This document shows positions 1 through 9,759 of a stretch of 64,000 bases of DNA, in pieces; position 1 is the stretch's first letter; every line of letters starts with the position of its first letter. The notes under the pieces are model-generated. The model worked only from the letters and a program-made list of their open reading frames with translations. It did not search any database and was not told the origin of the DNA. A program made the position numbers and the translations under genes. The stretch covers positions 76,314 through 140,313 of the forward strand of contig LSRX01001218.1 in the NCBI GenBank assembly GCA_001939145.1, read 5' to 3'. This DNA comes from Symbiodinium microadriaticum. Taxonomy: Eukaryota > Sar > Dinophyceae > Suessiales > Symbiodiniaceae.

Positions 1-1110
1 CTGGGTGGGGGGGGGTGCTCGCGGCTGAGGGATCTTAGATTGAGGCCATGCCCTAAAAGTCCATGTACCGATGTAGCACATGCTTACACGTCCCTAAACC
101 CTAAACGCTGAACCCTAACCCCTGAACCCTAAGCCCTAAGTTAGAAGGAGCTCCCATGCAGCGACTGCAAGGCCGAAAGTATGTACTGTGGGCACATGGG
201 ACCGCTCCTGAATTACTGCGCCTCTGAACCGTAAACCTCGAACCCTGAACCCCTGAACCCTAAGCCGTGAACCCTGAACCCTGAAACCGTGACACCCTGA
301 AGCTCTAAGCCCTGACACCCTGCAACCCTGAAGCCCTGAAGCCCTGTACCCCGAAACCCTGACACCCTGAAACCCCTGAGCCCTGAAACCCCGAAACTTT
401 GAAACCCAAAGCCCTGAACCCTGAAACCCGGAACCCCTGAAATCCTAAACCCCGAAACCCTGAAACCCTGAAACCCTGGAATCCTAAACCCTGAAACCCT
501 GAAAACTCCTGAAACCCTAAACCCTGCAAACCCTGAAACCCTCGACCGCGGGTGGCGCACCCAGTGCGACTGATAGCAGCCTAAACCCTAAACCCTAAAC
601 CTGAAACCCTGACACCCCTAAACGGCGCACCCAGTGCGACTGATAGCAGCTGTTCGGGGATGCAGAGTCGGCGGCGCTAGGATGGCCCCTTAGGGAAGCG
701 CTGAAGCTTCAGGGGTTTAGGGCTTTAGGGTTCTAAGGGTTTAGAGTTTTAGGGGTTTAGGGTTTAGAGTTTAGGGTTTATATAGGGTTTACGGTTTAGA
801 GTTTAGGGAAGCGCTCAAGCTTCAGGGTTTGGAGTTTAGGGGTGAGCCCGCGGCATTCGGCGGCTTCCTCGGGGTTTGAGGAATATGTATACATTTTTTT
901 AAGGGGTTCAGTTTAGGGTTTAGGGTTTCAGGGTTTTAGGGTTTAGGGTTTAGGATTTAGGGCTCTAAGGGTTTAGGGGTTTAGAGTTTCGGGTTAGGGT
1001 TTAGGGGTTTAGGGGTTTAGGGGTTTAGGGGTTTAGGGGTTTAGGGTTTTAGGGGTTTAGGGGATTAGGGCTTTAGGGGTTTAAGGTTCAGGGTTTGGGG
1101 CTTCGGGCTC
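1..1110. repeat. Degenerate telomere-like heptad tracts in opposing orientation
   Basis: From about 85 to 620 the plus strand carries CCCTAAA and a diverged form, CCCTGAA(A). From about 706 to 1110 it carries TTTAGGG and relatives. A 22-base stretch beginning GGCGCACCCAGTGCGACTGA occurs at about 553 and again at about 624, so part of the tract has been duplicated. The open frames here are only translations of the heptad (runs of GFRVSGF or LNPKP) and are not genes. An internal island that inverts within 1 kb is unlike a true chromosome end. Confidence 0.8.
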
Positions 1111-1153
1111 TAGGGTTTGAAGACTGGGTTCTTGTTGACGGACTATAACTTTT

Positions 1154-1210
1154 AAGTTGCCATAATAAAGAAACCCTGTTATTTACTATAGATGCCCATT
1201 ATGGTAACTT
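1154..1210. mobile_element. Short inverted-repeat element, family M, copy 1
   Basis: The ends pair as AAGTTGCCATAAT and ATTATGGTAACTT, with TTTACTATAGATGCCC in the middle. A related copy lies at 1722-1778 and a weaker one, inverted, near 11870-11935. It is non-coding and MITE-like by structure; the family name is mine. Confidence 0.5.
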
Positions 1211-1721
1211 GAATACAAGCCGTTCACAAGAACCCAAACGATTTAGGGTCAGTGCTTAGGATGCATCCCATATATGGTATATGAAGCTTAAACCCGTTTA
1301 GGCTTCTTTTCGTCCTTGAGGACGATTTAGGGTTAGTGCTTAGGATGCAGAGTGCGTGCTTCTAGTCTAGGACTTGCGTCCTGTGGTTCCCATGATGCGA
1401 ACAAGCTGTCCCTTCATTGCTTTGGGTTGAAACTTAACGGTTTAGGGTTTCGGGTTTAGGATCTGAAACTTAAATAGACTGCATCAGTGGCGACAGCTGC
1501 GAAAAGTTTTATGCAAGACCTTCACGCTGTGCCCCACCGGTGTGTCATGCATGGAAAACCGGACTTCTTCAAAGCCACCGCAAACAAATCTTTCTCTTCG
1601 ACCATGATGCAGCGCCAACGGCACTTTTCGAGGCTCGCTCTGCCCCAGACCCTAAACCCCAAGCCCTCCACCCTAAACCCGAAATCCTTAAACCCTGTGT
1701 TTTTGTTAAGGGATTAAAATT

Positions 1722-1778
1722 AAATTGCCAGAATAAAGAAACCCAATGATGTACTATAGATCCCTATTAGGGCAACTT
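1722..1778. mobile_element. Short inverted-repeat element, family M, copy 2
   Basis: It shares AATTGCCAGAATAAAGAAAC and ACTATAGATCCCTATTAGGG with the copy at 1154-1210. The ends form a short inverted repeat (TTGCC/GGCAA). Confidence 0.45.
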
Positions 1779-1865
1779 AAATACAAAAGCCCTTAAGTTG
1801 AGACCCTTAGAACCTCAGCCGGCCCGAACCCCTCAAAAGCTCGCTTTTATCGAGGAGCTTGTCCG

Positions 1866-2335
1866 TCAAAGAGAGTCGGCTGACACATTCGGCTGACACA
1901 GAAGCCCTGCCATGAGCATATTGTAGTCGTCCAGCAATGCAGTCCACGTGCAGAAGAGTCGCTGAAGGCCAGGTGTCTGCTGAAACAGCGGGAGGTCGCG
2001 AGTCACGTCCATCAGGGAGGCAAGGTCCGTGTCACCCCGTCAGGAGCCCCTGCCCTGCCGTCCCCCAGGGTGTTCTCCTCAGTGGCGTTGTTTAGGCCCG
2101 AGCCCCTTGCCGTCGGCGAAGAGCTTGTCCTCCATCTGCTCCGCCCACATCCGGTGTGCTCCGCCCGGGTTTCTGACAATCTCGAAGTTCCTTCGCAGTC
2201 GTCCCAACAGCCCCTGTAACTCTCTGACGTAGTGACTGTCTCTCCGGAGTCTCGCTTGGCTCACTATGTGTCACGAACCTTCGGTGTTCTTGCGGGGCTT
2301 CGACTACGAAGACATGAACCCTTGTGTCCATACGG
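1866..2335 (-). pseudogene. Decayed or frameshifted coding remnant, unknown protein
   Basis: On the minus strand three adjoining pieces have protein-like composition but lie in different frames. One contains RLRRNFEIVRNPGGAHRMW (about 2092-2264). The middle piece contains NNATEENTLGDGRAGAPDG. The last, containing DVTRDLPLFQQTPGLQRLF and ALLDDYNMLMAGLLC, ends at a TGA at 1866-1868. The first frame change coincides with a run of four C on the plus strand at 2103-2106; removing one base there joins the frames. An inverted-repeat element (family A) starts at the upstream end. I do not recognise the family. It may be a pseudogene, a gene with small introns, or a gene with uncorrected base-call errors. 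Confidence 0.45.
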
Positions 2336-2444
2336 ACTGATGATATAAATCCTGCATTACCCCACAATACGGAGTATACAGTATACCATCGCTCCTATAG
2401 TTTAGAGTCCTTAAGGTATTGCAGGATGTATATCATCAACCGTA
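2331..2444 (+). mobile_element. Inverted-repeat element, family A, copy 1
   Basis: Family A is about 105-115 bp, with long terminal inverted repeats: left GATGATATAAATCCTGCATT, right complementary GCAGGATTTATATCATCAAC. The core holds CATAATTCCCATAGTTTAG and CCTTAAGG. Seven copies are in this window (2331, 2902, 17645, 26783, 51093, 52714 and, inverted, 53434). It has no coding capacity, so it must be mobilised in trans if it is a MITE. Confidence 0.75.
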
Positions 2445-2794
2445 CCGTAAACCTAAACCCTAAACCCTAAACCCTCGTAAGGAAGGACTCAAGGACCCTA
2501 AGAAGGTGTCTCTATGTTGCTTTAGGGTTTTGGGCTCTTGGCCACTTTGGGGGGCTTGGGGCCAGTTCACGATGTAGGGATACTTAAACAAATGAACATT
2601 CCTCACCGAAAAGCAGCCCTAGTTTCTGCTATGTAGGCACTTAGGACGTCTTGCGCGTTTTCTGACGGGGGAAGCCCTGACAAGCAACCTGGGCAAGCGT
2701 TGTGATCCTTTGCTCCGGCTATCGAGTCTGATGAGCCTTGACTGCCACAAGCCCTAAAAAGCCTTAAACCCTCCTTCCTCCAACGGGACATGAG

Positions 2795-2892
2795 CAGGTC
2801 TCTAAATTAGGGTACCCTTTTTTAGGTCCCCAAAATAGTACGGCACCCTTCTACAAAGGGCCCTACAAGGTACCCTAGCTTCGAGAACTACT
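2795..2892. mobile_element. Inverted-repeat element, family K, copy 1
   Basis: It shares TCTCTAAATTAGGGT, TTTTAGGTCCCCAA and GTACGGCACCCTT with the copy at 16200-16309. The right end (GAGAACTACTC) is a diverged complement of the GGTAGTTCTC end seen in copy 2. Confidence 0.6.
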
Positions 2893-2901
2893 CACATGCA
2901 C

Positions 2902-3010
2902 TACGGTTGATGATATAAATCCTGCACTACCCAGAATAAGGAATACACCATATAATTCCCATAGCTTAGGGTCCTTGGGGTAATGCTAAGGATTTACATC
3001 ATGAACCATA
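2902..3010 (+). mobile_element. Inverted-repeat element, family A, copy 2
   Basis: It begins TACGGTTGATGATATAAATC and ends with the degraded complement GGATTTACATCATGAACC. The core TATAATTCCCATAGCTTAGG matches the other family A copies. Confidence 0.75.
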
Positions 3011-3094
3011 GGATGCTCCAGCCCTGTGCTCCCACCAGCATGCGCCAACAAGGGCACAAGAGATTCCTTACGAAGGCCTTACACTTTCAAACGT

Positions 3095-3475
3095 TAAACC
3101 CCAAACCCTAAGTCCCAAACCCTGAACCCGAAATCCTGAAACCCAAACCCTGAACCCTAAATCCTGAAACCTTACATCTACTGAACCCTGAAGCCTAAAC
3201 CTTAAACCCTAAAACCCTAAACCCCAGACCCGGACAGCAGAAACGCCCTCTGGGGCGCTTTCCGGGAAGCCCGCGTGCCGGCTCGGGATCCTTCTTGGGC
3301 TCTGCTCCTGCATGGTTTAGGGTTTAGGGTTTAGGGGTTCAGGGTTTAGGGCTTAGGGTTTAGGGTTAGGGTTTAGGGTTTAAGGTTTAGGGTTTAGGGT
3401 TTTAGGGTTTAGGGTTTAGGGTTCAGGGTTAGGGTTTAGGGTTCAGGGTTCAGGGTTTAGGGTTTAGGGGCTTAC
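3095..3475. repeat. Opposed telomere-like tracts (CCCTAAA then TTTAGGG)
   Basis: About 3100-3235 is CCCTAAA/CCCTGAA-type and about 3313-3472 is TTTAGGG-type. They are separated by roughly 80 bases of unique sequence, making a large imperfect palindrome. No gene is visible. Confidence 0.8.
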
Positions 3476-3595
3476 TCTACTTAAAGCTAGTAAGTAAAGG
3501 CTCCATAGAGGGTTCTATAAGGAATTTAGGAGTAAGTAAGGGCTCCTGAAAGGGTTCCATAAGGAATCGATGGGTTAACAGTTTAGGGTCTACTT

Positions 3596-3712
3596 CAAGG
3601 ATCATGGGACTTAGTAAGTAAAGTTATAAGTCTACTGTAGCTTCATTGGGGTTATGTTTAATCAGAAGTATAGCTACCTGACTCATAAACCCTAGTTACC
3701 AAGTCCCAAGCT
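3596..3712 (+). mobile_element. Inverted-repeat element, family I, copy 1
   Basis: It starts AGGATCATGGGACTTAGTAA and ends with GTTACCAAGTCCCAAG. Copies near 32257 and 49073 share GACTTAGTAAGTAAGG at one end and CCATGATCCT at the other. Confidence 0.6.
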
Positions 3713-3714
3713 CT

Positions 3715-4535
3715 ATAACCTAAACCCTAAACAACTAAGCCCCAAACCCTAAACCCCCTTTGAACCCTAAACTCCTAAACCCTAAACCCCTAAACCCTAA
3801 ACCCCTGAACCCTAAACCCCTTTACCCTAAATCCCTATACCCCTAAGCCCTATACCCCTAAACCTTAAAGCCTACACCCTAAACCATATACCCCTAAACA
3901 CTAAACATTATACCCCTATACCCCTATACCCCTAAACCCCTAATAAAACCCTAAACCCTAAACCCCTTTACCCTAAACCCCTTTACCCTAAATCCNAATC
4001 CTCAACTCTAAACCCTGAACCCCAAACCCCTCAACCCCTAAACCCCTAAACCCTAAACCCTAAACCCCTAAACCCTAAACCCCTAAACCTTAAACCCCTA
4101 AACCCTAAACCCCTAAACCCTAAACCCGAAACCTTATACCCCTATACCCCTAAACCCCTAATAAAACCCTAAACCCTAAACCCCTTTACCCTAAACCCCT
4201 TTACCCTAAATCCCTATACCCCTAAGCCTTAAAGCCTAAACCCTAAACCATTTACCCCTAAACCCGAAACCTTATACCCCTATACCCCTAAACCCCTAAT
4301 AAAACCCTAAACCCCTAAACCCTAAACCCTAAACCCCTAAACCCCTAACCCCTACCCTCAACCCCTAAACCCCTAAACCCTAAACCCTAAACCCCTAAAC
4401 CTTAAACCCCTAAACCCTAAACCCCTAAACCCCTAAACCCCTAAACCCTAAACCCTAAACCCCTAAGCCTAAACCCCTAATAAACCCTTGAACCCTAAAC
4501 CCGAAACCCCTAAACCCCAATCCCCTAAAATCCTA
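3715..4535 (+). repeat. Longest telomere-like array, with higher-order repeat units
   Basis: More than 800 bases of CCCTAAA, CCCCTAAA and CCCTTTA variants. A compound unit containing CCTTATACCCCTATACCCCT followed by AACCCCTAATAAAACCC recurs about three times (near 3900, 4130 and 4270), so segments of the array were duplicated as blocks. One unknown base lies at 3996. No gene. Confidence 0.85.
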
Positions 4536-4631
4536 AGCCGTTTGTTCCCTCTCTTCCGAGCTGCTTTTCGGCCTCCGCCGCCTGCGCCACGGCGAAGGAA
4601 GCCGGCCTGGTGAATGCGGGTGGCTCGAAAC

Positions 4632-4740
4632 TAATGTAGGGGCCTTAATAACTAGAATAGGGTTTCGGGGATTCCTTATGATGATTTTAGCATAATATAC
4701 CCCCACACACCCTATTCTAGTTAGTAAGGCCCCTACATTA
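4632..4740. mobile_element. Inverted-repeat element, family G, copy 1
   Basis: Near-perfect terminal inverted repeats: TAATGTAGGGGCCTTAATAA at the left, and its complement ending in AAGGCCCCTACATTA at the right. The core contains CCTTATGATGATTTTAGCAT. Fuller and partial relatives are at 29555, 19849 and 53726. Confidence 0.75.
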
Positions 4741-6160
4741 CGGTTGGAAAACCCCAAGGGCTGTTTGTACTTTTCAAAGGGCTATTGTAGCTCCTGTTTC
4801 AACAGCGTTGGGCGGTTTGCAGTTCCTAAGTACTGATCTCCTGTGAAGTGTGGTTTTGGGTTTAGGGTTTAGGGCTTTGGGTTTAGGGGTTTAGGGGTTT
4901 AGGGTTTGTCATTAAGGGAAACTACAGGCGCTGTTGAAGGTTTTTTGTTCTGGGTTCTCGTTGGTCCTGGTTGTTTGGAAGGTTCTCTACGCTTGGGTAA
5001 GGAGTTTGATTAAAGGAAACTACAGGCGGGAACCTTGGGGGTATATAGGGCTTCTATAAGGCTTCTATAATCTTATATAGACCTTCTATAATTAAGGCTA
5101 CCCACCTGAAAATGTCCTAGATGTGAGGTGTTTAGGGTTTAGGGGTTTGGGGCCTGAACAATTCGGGTTTAGGGTTTAGGATTTAGGGCCTGAATAGAAT
5201 AATTAGGGTTTAGGGTTTAGGATTTAGGGCCTGAGTAATTAGAATGGAGTTTTCGGGCGATTGCGGACATGAGTCTGTGTCGACAGTATGGTGTTTAGGC
5301 CCAAAACCGTCGACTATGAGTCCTCAGAGCCTTAGGGCTTGGGGCTGGGTCGTTAGATGTGAAGGTTACGTGTGATCGTCAACCATGACCCTATGAAACC
5401 TGCGTGTCTTAGGGCTTGTTGCTACGATTTCCTCATAAAACCCTTAAATTAAAACATTACGCTACTGGTCATTTAAGGTTCAGACAAGCTTAAATTCCTT
5501 CGAGGTTGAAGGCTTTGTTTTAGCTATAAAGATGCGCTTGGTTTTCCCCAGACCCCTCTTCAATCATGAAGATCCCGATGAAAAAACAGAGCCCCGTTAA
5601 ACCCCACAAAACCTTAATATAAGTCTCTCTGCCAAGACTTCTCCTATACACTGTGAAGCCCAAAGCCTGAATCAGAGCCCTGAACCCCAAGCCTTGAACC
5701 TTAAATCCTCAACTCTAAACCCTGAACCCCAAACCCCTAAACCCGTAAACCCCTAAACCCCAAACCCTTAAACGTTGATCCCTAATTTAAAACCTGGAGA
5801 CCAACCCCCCACTCCTGCCTTGGCGGGCACAGCCCGGCGTGGAGTGCCGAAAGGTTGAGCAGCCTGGCGCGTTTTTAAGGGTTTAAGGAGTAGGTTTAGG
5901 AGTTTGCCTTTCTTTTAGCAGGGTACCTATAATTTCTGTGCGAAAGTCTATGATAAGATTTACATAGATCTACCAAGCACGTGGTGCCAGTGTACAGGCT
6001 GCTCTTCTACACTTCCTAGCACGAACTCAACACCTAAAAGCTACCCTGAACAGGTTCAAGGTTAAGGCAGGGTTTTAGTGTCCAGTACATTTCGACTCGG
6101 CTGCTAGTCTTTACACAAAACATATATTTGGATACCCTCAGGAAAAAACACTGTAAACGT
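4741..6160. other. Gene-poor interval with scattered heptads
   Basis: It contains TTTAGGG tracts (4860-4910, 5130-5230), a CCCTAAA tract (5640-5790) and one family B element. I found no convincing coding frame on either strand. Around 4913-4940 a lone copy of the family B left end (GGAAACTACAGGCG) is followed by unrelated sequence. Confidence 0.6.
5012..5119 (+). mobile_element. Inverted-repeat element, family B, copy 1
   Basis: Family B begins AAAGGAAACTACAGG(T/C)GGG and ends CCCACCTGAAAATGTCC. Its core is a ladder of TATATAGGGCTTCTATAAGG units. Other copies are at 8352, 20554, 31670 (inverted), 55320 (half), 55687 (half) and 55808. Confidence 0.75.
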
Positions 6161-6207
6161 GTAGGGTTTAGGGTTTAGGGCTTGAGGTTTAGGGTTTAGG
6201 GTTTGGT

Positions 6208-7305
6208 AGGCACTGAACGTTTGGGCAGCCAACAACGAATCCACTGCCTCCTTTTCCAGCTGCTTGGCCTGACGACCGTTGAGCTGGGCGAGGCAGAAAA
6301 GAGCATCGCGAAGGGTCGGTTGCACTCGGTACGGGGCCTTGATTCTGGAGAAGTGCTCCTCGACAGGACGTTCCTGCGCTAGTTTCGGCTCCAAATGAGT
6401 CATAGTGGAGGTGATGATGTTGGCACAGACGGCACATGCATTGCGAACCGTCGTCTGGTGGATGCTCTGGGTCCTGTCTCTCTTCTTGTAGACGTTGTAC
6501 ACCATGCAGGCAGAGGAGATAGAATGGAGAGAATGTTTTCGATGCATGCTAGACTTTGGTGAAGCCCTTGGAAGCTGTTGCACCACTCATCAGTAGGGCG
6601 GCGATCAGGGCATGGAAATGTTGTCCGATCTCTGACCAGGTCCTTGTCAAGAAGGGCGGTGACATCCGGGAGATGGAGTCGCGGTCACTTTGAGGGTCGT
6701 GGCCCACAAAAGCCCGGATTGGCAGGTTTGCTTTGAGCTGCGATGCGAGGTCTACCCAAACATCTGCGAAGCGAACCTTGCGTGCTCCACTAAGCACCTG
6801 AAGTGCAAACCGCTTCTGAAGGTGCCAGGCTCCATGGAAGGAGCACATCAGCTGCGATCCATGCCGAAGCTGGCCAAAGGGCCAATACTTAGGGGCCGAG
6901 TACCTGAGCCCAAAAAAGGTTAACCTTTTGAATTATATTAGGTTTATATAAGCCCAAAAAGGTTAAAGGTTACCTACTCAGCCCCTAAGAATATTTCACC
7001 TTGGCCAGGTACTCCACACGGCAGCCGGGGAAGAACGGCAAAGTCTCCCATTCCGAACGTGGCAGGCGGCCGATGAACAAGCTGTTGATGCGGGCATTCG
7101 CAGTGCAACCGTCGAAGGCAGCACGGGTTTAGGGCTTATACCCTAAACCCTAAACCCTAAACCTATAGGGCCCAGGGCTTAAAGGGCCCCTGAGCAGAAC
7201 TTGGGAGACATCCCTGTCCCACCTCGGCACTCTCCGTGTTGAGGTGAAACTCCCGCTGGATTTCGCTGAGATCGCCGAGCCTCAGTCGGGCCGGGAGTTT
7301 AAGTA
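6208..7305 (-). pseudogene. Unknown protein gene, two or more exons, one frameshift
   Basis: Read on the minus strand. An upstream piece at about 7200-7305 contains LRLGDLSEIQREFHLNT. Exon 1 (about 7127-7000) contains SLFIGRLPRSEWETLPFF and GCRVEYLAK. A 130-nt GT-AG intron (6870-6999) follows. Exon 2 from 6869 contains LRHGSQLMCSFHGAWHLQK and KVRFADVWVDLASQLKANL. At about 6554-6556 a single extra base in an AAA run shifts the frame. The protein then continues with RNACAVCANIITSTMTHLE, VEEHFSRIKAPYRVQPTL and FCLAQLNGRQAKQLEKEA, until telomere-like heptads begin near 6207. About 330 residues are recoverable. CSFHG recalls the second half of a Rieske site, but the first half is absent, so I do not assign a function. 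Confidence 0.55.
6870..6999 (-). mobile_element. Inverted-repeat element acting as a GT-AG intron (family E)
   Basis: On the coding (minus) strand the exon ends GCCAAG and the intron starts GTGAAATATTCTTAGGGG. The intron ends CTAAGTATTGGCCCTTTGGCCAG and exon 2 starts CTTCGGCATGG. Both exons are in phase 0 and join in frame. The intron body is an inverted repeat: CTTAGGGGCTGAGTA at one end, its complement TACTCGGCCCCTAAG at the other, around a second hairpin (AAAAGGTTAACCTTTT). Short direct repeats TGGCCAAG/TGGCCAG flank the unit. This is the structure expected of an introner. Confidence 0.7.
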
Positions 7306-7309
7306 CGGG

Positions 7310-8350
7310 TTTTTTAGGGGTTGAGGGTTTTAGGGCTTAGGGCTGTAGGGTTTTAGGGTTTGGGGTTTTAGGGTTTGTTGTTTGGGGATTTACTGGGGTG
7401 TGGACTTTGGGGCTAAGGTAAACCCTAAACCCCAAACCCAGGAGTTAGTATTTAGGGGTGCCTTTCTTCAAGGGCTTGTCGGGCTCAGGGCATCGAGTTT
7501 AGGGTTCAGGGCTGGTTACGAGTTGAGGTTTAGGGCTTTGTGCACCCTTAGTCTCTGAGTTCAGAAGCCCAAAAAAAGTGTACACCTTCAGTTTTGTAGA
7601 GATTATTCTATCCCAAAACGTTTAAGGTGCACCCATTGAGCTACTAAGTACCATAGTAAACCCCAACCCTTAGATCCTGAGCCCTAAACCTTGAAACCTA
7701 AACCCCGTAAACCCCGTAAACATCCCTAGACCAAAGTCCCATCTGTAGAACCCGTAAATACCACTTCAAGGAAGCCTTGCAGAACTACACAAGTTCTCTT
7801 GCTTTGAAGCGCTGTGCCCTAAACCCCAAACCCTCAGCCCCAAACCAAAACCCTGAGCCCTAAACCATCATAAGCCCTAAACCCTAAGCCCTAAACCCAC
7901 AGCTCTAAACCATCATAAACCCTAAGCCCTAAATCCTAAGCCCTAAACCATCATAAACCCTGAGCCCTAAACCGTAACGCCCTAACTGTCAGCTCTTGGT
8001 TCGAAGCCGCTGAGCCACGAGGGCATCTGAGCTTAGGGCTTTAGGGTTTTAGGGCTTTAGGGTGTAGTGGGTTTAGGCTTTAGGGTCTAGTGGGTTTAGG
8101 GCTTAGGGTCTAGGGTTTAGGGTTTTAGGATTTAGGGCTTATGGGTCTTAGGGTTTATAGGGTCTTAGGCTGTAGGGCTTAGGGTCTAGGGCTTAGGGTT
8201 TTAGGGTTTTAAGCCCCCTGCAGCGATGTGAGGAGCTTCTCAGAATCCATGCGCCTGGGGCCAGGCGCTGTTAAAGGGTTTTTTGTCTGGGTTTAGGGTT
8301 AGGGTTTAGGGTTTAGGGTTTTAGGGTTTTAGGGTTTAGGGTTTAGGGTT
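7310..8350. repeat. Telomere-like tracts and short tandem blocks
   Basis: TTTAGGG-type runs at 7315-7400, 8035-8215 and 8287-8350; CCCTAAA-type at 7670-7720 and 7810-7985. A block AGCCCTAAACCATCATAAAC repeats three times near 7857-7960. At 7540-7660 a hairpin-like stretch pairs TGCACCCTTAGTCTCTGAG with a diverged complement near 7640; a fragment of the same sequence recurs at 10673-10730. No gene seen. Confidence 0.65.
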
Positions 8351-8351
8351 T

Positions 8352-8468
8352 AGGGAACTACAGGTGGGGAGTTTAGGGTATCTAGGGCTTCTATAAGGCT
8401 TGTATGAGGCATATAGAACTTCTATAAGGCTCCTATAACGGTAACTGCCCACCTGAAAATGCCCTAGG
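8352..8468 (+). mobile_element. Inverted-repeat element, family B, copy 2
   Basis: Starts GGGAACTACAGGTGGGGAG directly after TTTAGGG heptads and ends CCCACCTGAAAATGCCCTAG. The core repeats CTTCTATAAGGCTCCTATAA. Confidence 0.75.
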
Positions 8469-8950
8469 TTTGAAGAGATATAAGCTTTCGAAGGTCAAAC
8501 ATCTGGGCCTGAGTGATGAGAACTGGGTTTTGGAAACACGTCCACGGAGGGCGGCCTCCACCACAAGCGGGAGCGCACTGAGGAGAACGATCAAAGCCCT
8601 TGCTGGGTCCCTATCAACATCCTCGGGCGACGCCTGCAAACCTTACGGACGAGGGCCTTATCATGGTCCCTTAGTTGGGCGATACCTTTTGGTTATCAGC
8701 CTCTTCCTCGCCTTGCTGAAAACAGATAAGGAACTGTTTGCGCAACTTGCGCCCTGACTCCTACATCTGGCGGCCCCGGATCTCCATCCAATGCCCGAAG
8801 TTGTCATCGTCTGCAAAGGGGTGCAGCACTTGGAATCGCTACAGAGTTGCCCCCATTACGGTATGTGTCTTTCCGACAACAACCTCCTTACTAATCAACG
8901 TATCTTCAACAAATTGATGCGTACACTGCACTTCTTCTTGCTATTACTCC
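8469..8950 (-). other. Possible decayed coding stretch, minus strand
   Basis: One minus-strand frame reads with protein-like composition across most of the stretch (HQFVEDTLISKEVVV, FADDDNFGHWMEIRGRQM, QQGEEEADNQKVSPN) but is interrupted by two TAG codons and ends at TAA. A plus-strand frame of 95 codons also spans 8470-8757, so the coding strand is uncertain. I would treat it as a pseudo-exon at best. Confidence 0.25.
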
Positions 8951-9455
8951 CTAAACCCTCAGCCCTAAACCCTAGAATTTGAGGTGACGGCCTGAAACGC
9001 AGGCATCGTGCCAACCCATGATGGCTAATGGAACCTGATTACAAACCTTTGGGTCTTCATGAAGCTTCTCTATATGGATCCTGATCTTATGGGGTAATAT
9101 GGATCCTCATACTTGGGGAAACCCGAAACCAACCCCCAAACCCCAAAGTCCCCTAAAACCTCAGCTCCGAACCCGGTGCCCAAAGAAACCAGACATGAGG
9201 GTTTAGAGGTTTAGGGTTTAGGGTTTAGGGTTTTAGGGGTTTAGGGGTTAAAGGTTTAGGGTTTAGAGGTTTAGGGTTTAGAGGTTTAGGGTTTAGGGGT
9301 TTAGGGTTTAGGGTAACTTTGGTACCAGACATGTGAGTATATGATGTCAGATATGAGAGACGCCAGATGTAAGACAGAATCGTGCATAATACTAATACAG
9401 CAAGCCCTGCGCTCTGACTCTAACACCAAAAGCCTACCTGAAGCCTATATTGCAC
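8951..9455. other. Gene-free interval
   Basis: Holds a TTTAGGG array (9195-9315, with several tandem GGTTTAGGGTTTAGA units) and otherwise sequence in which I recognise nothing. Confidence 0.5.
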
Positions 9456-9688
9456 CCATAGGCCCCTGAGTAGCTCCATGTTGGGATTAACCTATATGGG
9501 AGTTAGGATTAGCGGGACCCTTGAGGGATATAGACCCTCTCAACAAGGTCCCCTTTAAGAGAGCCAGAAGTAAGGTTTAGAAGGGTCCCCTTTGGGGGGC
9601 CTCCCTCATACTACCTAGGACTATGGGGTTCTAAATATAAGCCCAATATATTGCCACAAAAAGGAACTACTTAGGGGCCTATGGGCAA
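9456..9688. mobile_element. Family C element interrupted by a family D element
   Basis: The left end CCCATAGGCCCCTGAGTAG and the right end CTACTTAGGGGCCTATGGG are complementary, as in the other family C copies (about 90 bp each). Here the copy is 230 bp because a complete family D element lies between the two halves. Family C carries AGTTCCTTTTTGGGATTACC near its left end. Confidence 0.7.
9497..9621 (+). mobile_element. Family D element nested in family C
   Basis: Contains GGACCCTTGAGGGATATAGA, ACCCTCTCAACAAGGTCCC, AGAGAGCCAGAAGTAAGG and CCTCCCTCATACTACCTAGG. Very similar units stand alone at 23866-24005 and 33030-33123. Family D must have inserted after this family C copy. Confidence 0.65.
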
Positions 9689-9759
9689 AGCCTACTCTGT
9701 GAGGGTTTTTGCATATGATCTGTCTCCTTAGACAAGTCCTGAAACGGGTCGGTTAGTTG

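Noticed and set aside
136..560. Open frames rich in GFRVSGF on the minus strand
   Set aside because: Translation of degenerate TTTAGGG heptads; same for all LNPKP-rich frames in the window.
3715..4535. True chromosome end
   Set aside because: The array is internal, degenerate, mixed with AT-rich words and flanked by MITEs and opposite-oriented tracts.
6780..6850. CSFHG as a Rieske iron-sulfur site
   Set aside because: Only one of the two Cys/His pairs is present; flanking protein does not resemble Rieske oxygenases.
8780..8900. GKTHTVMG on the minus strand, resembling a kinesin P-loop
   Set aside because: The required preceding glycines and the rest of the motor domain are absent and a TAG follows within four codons.
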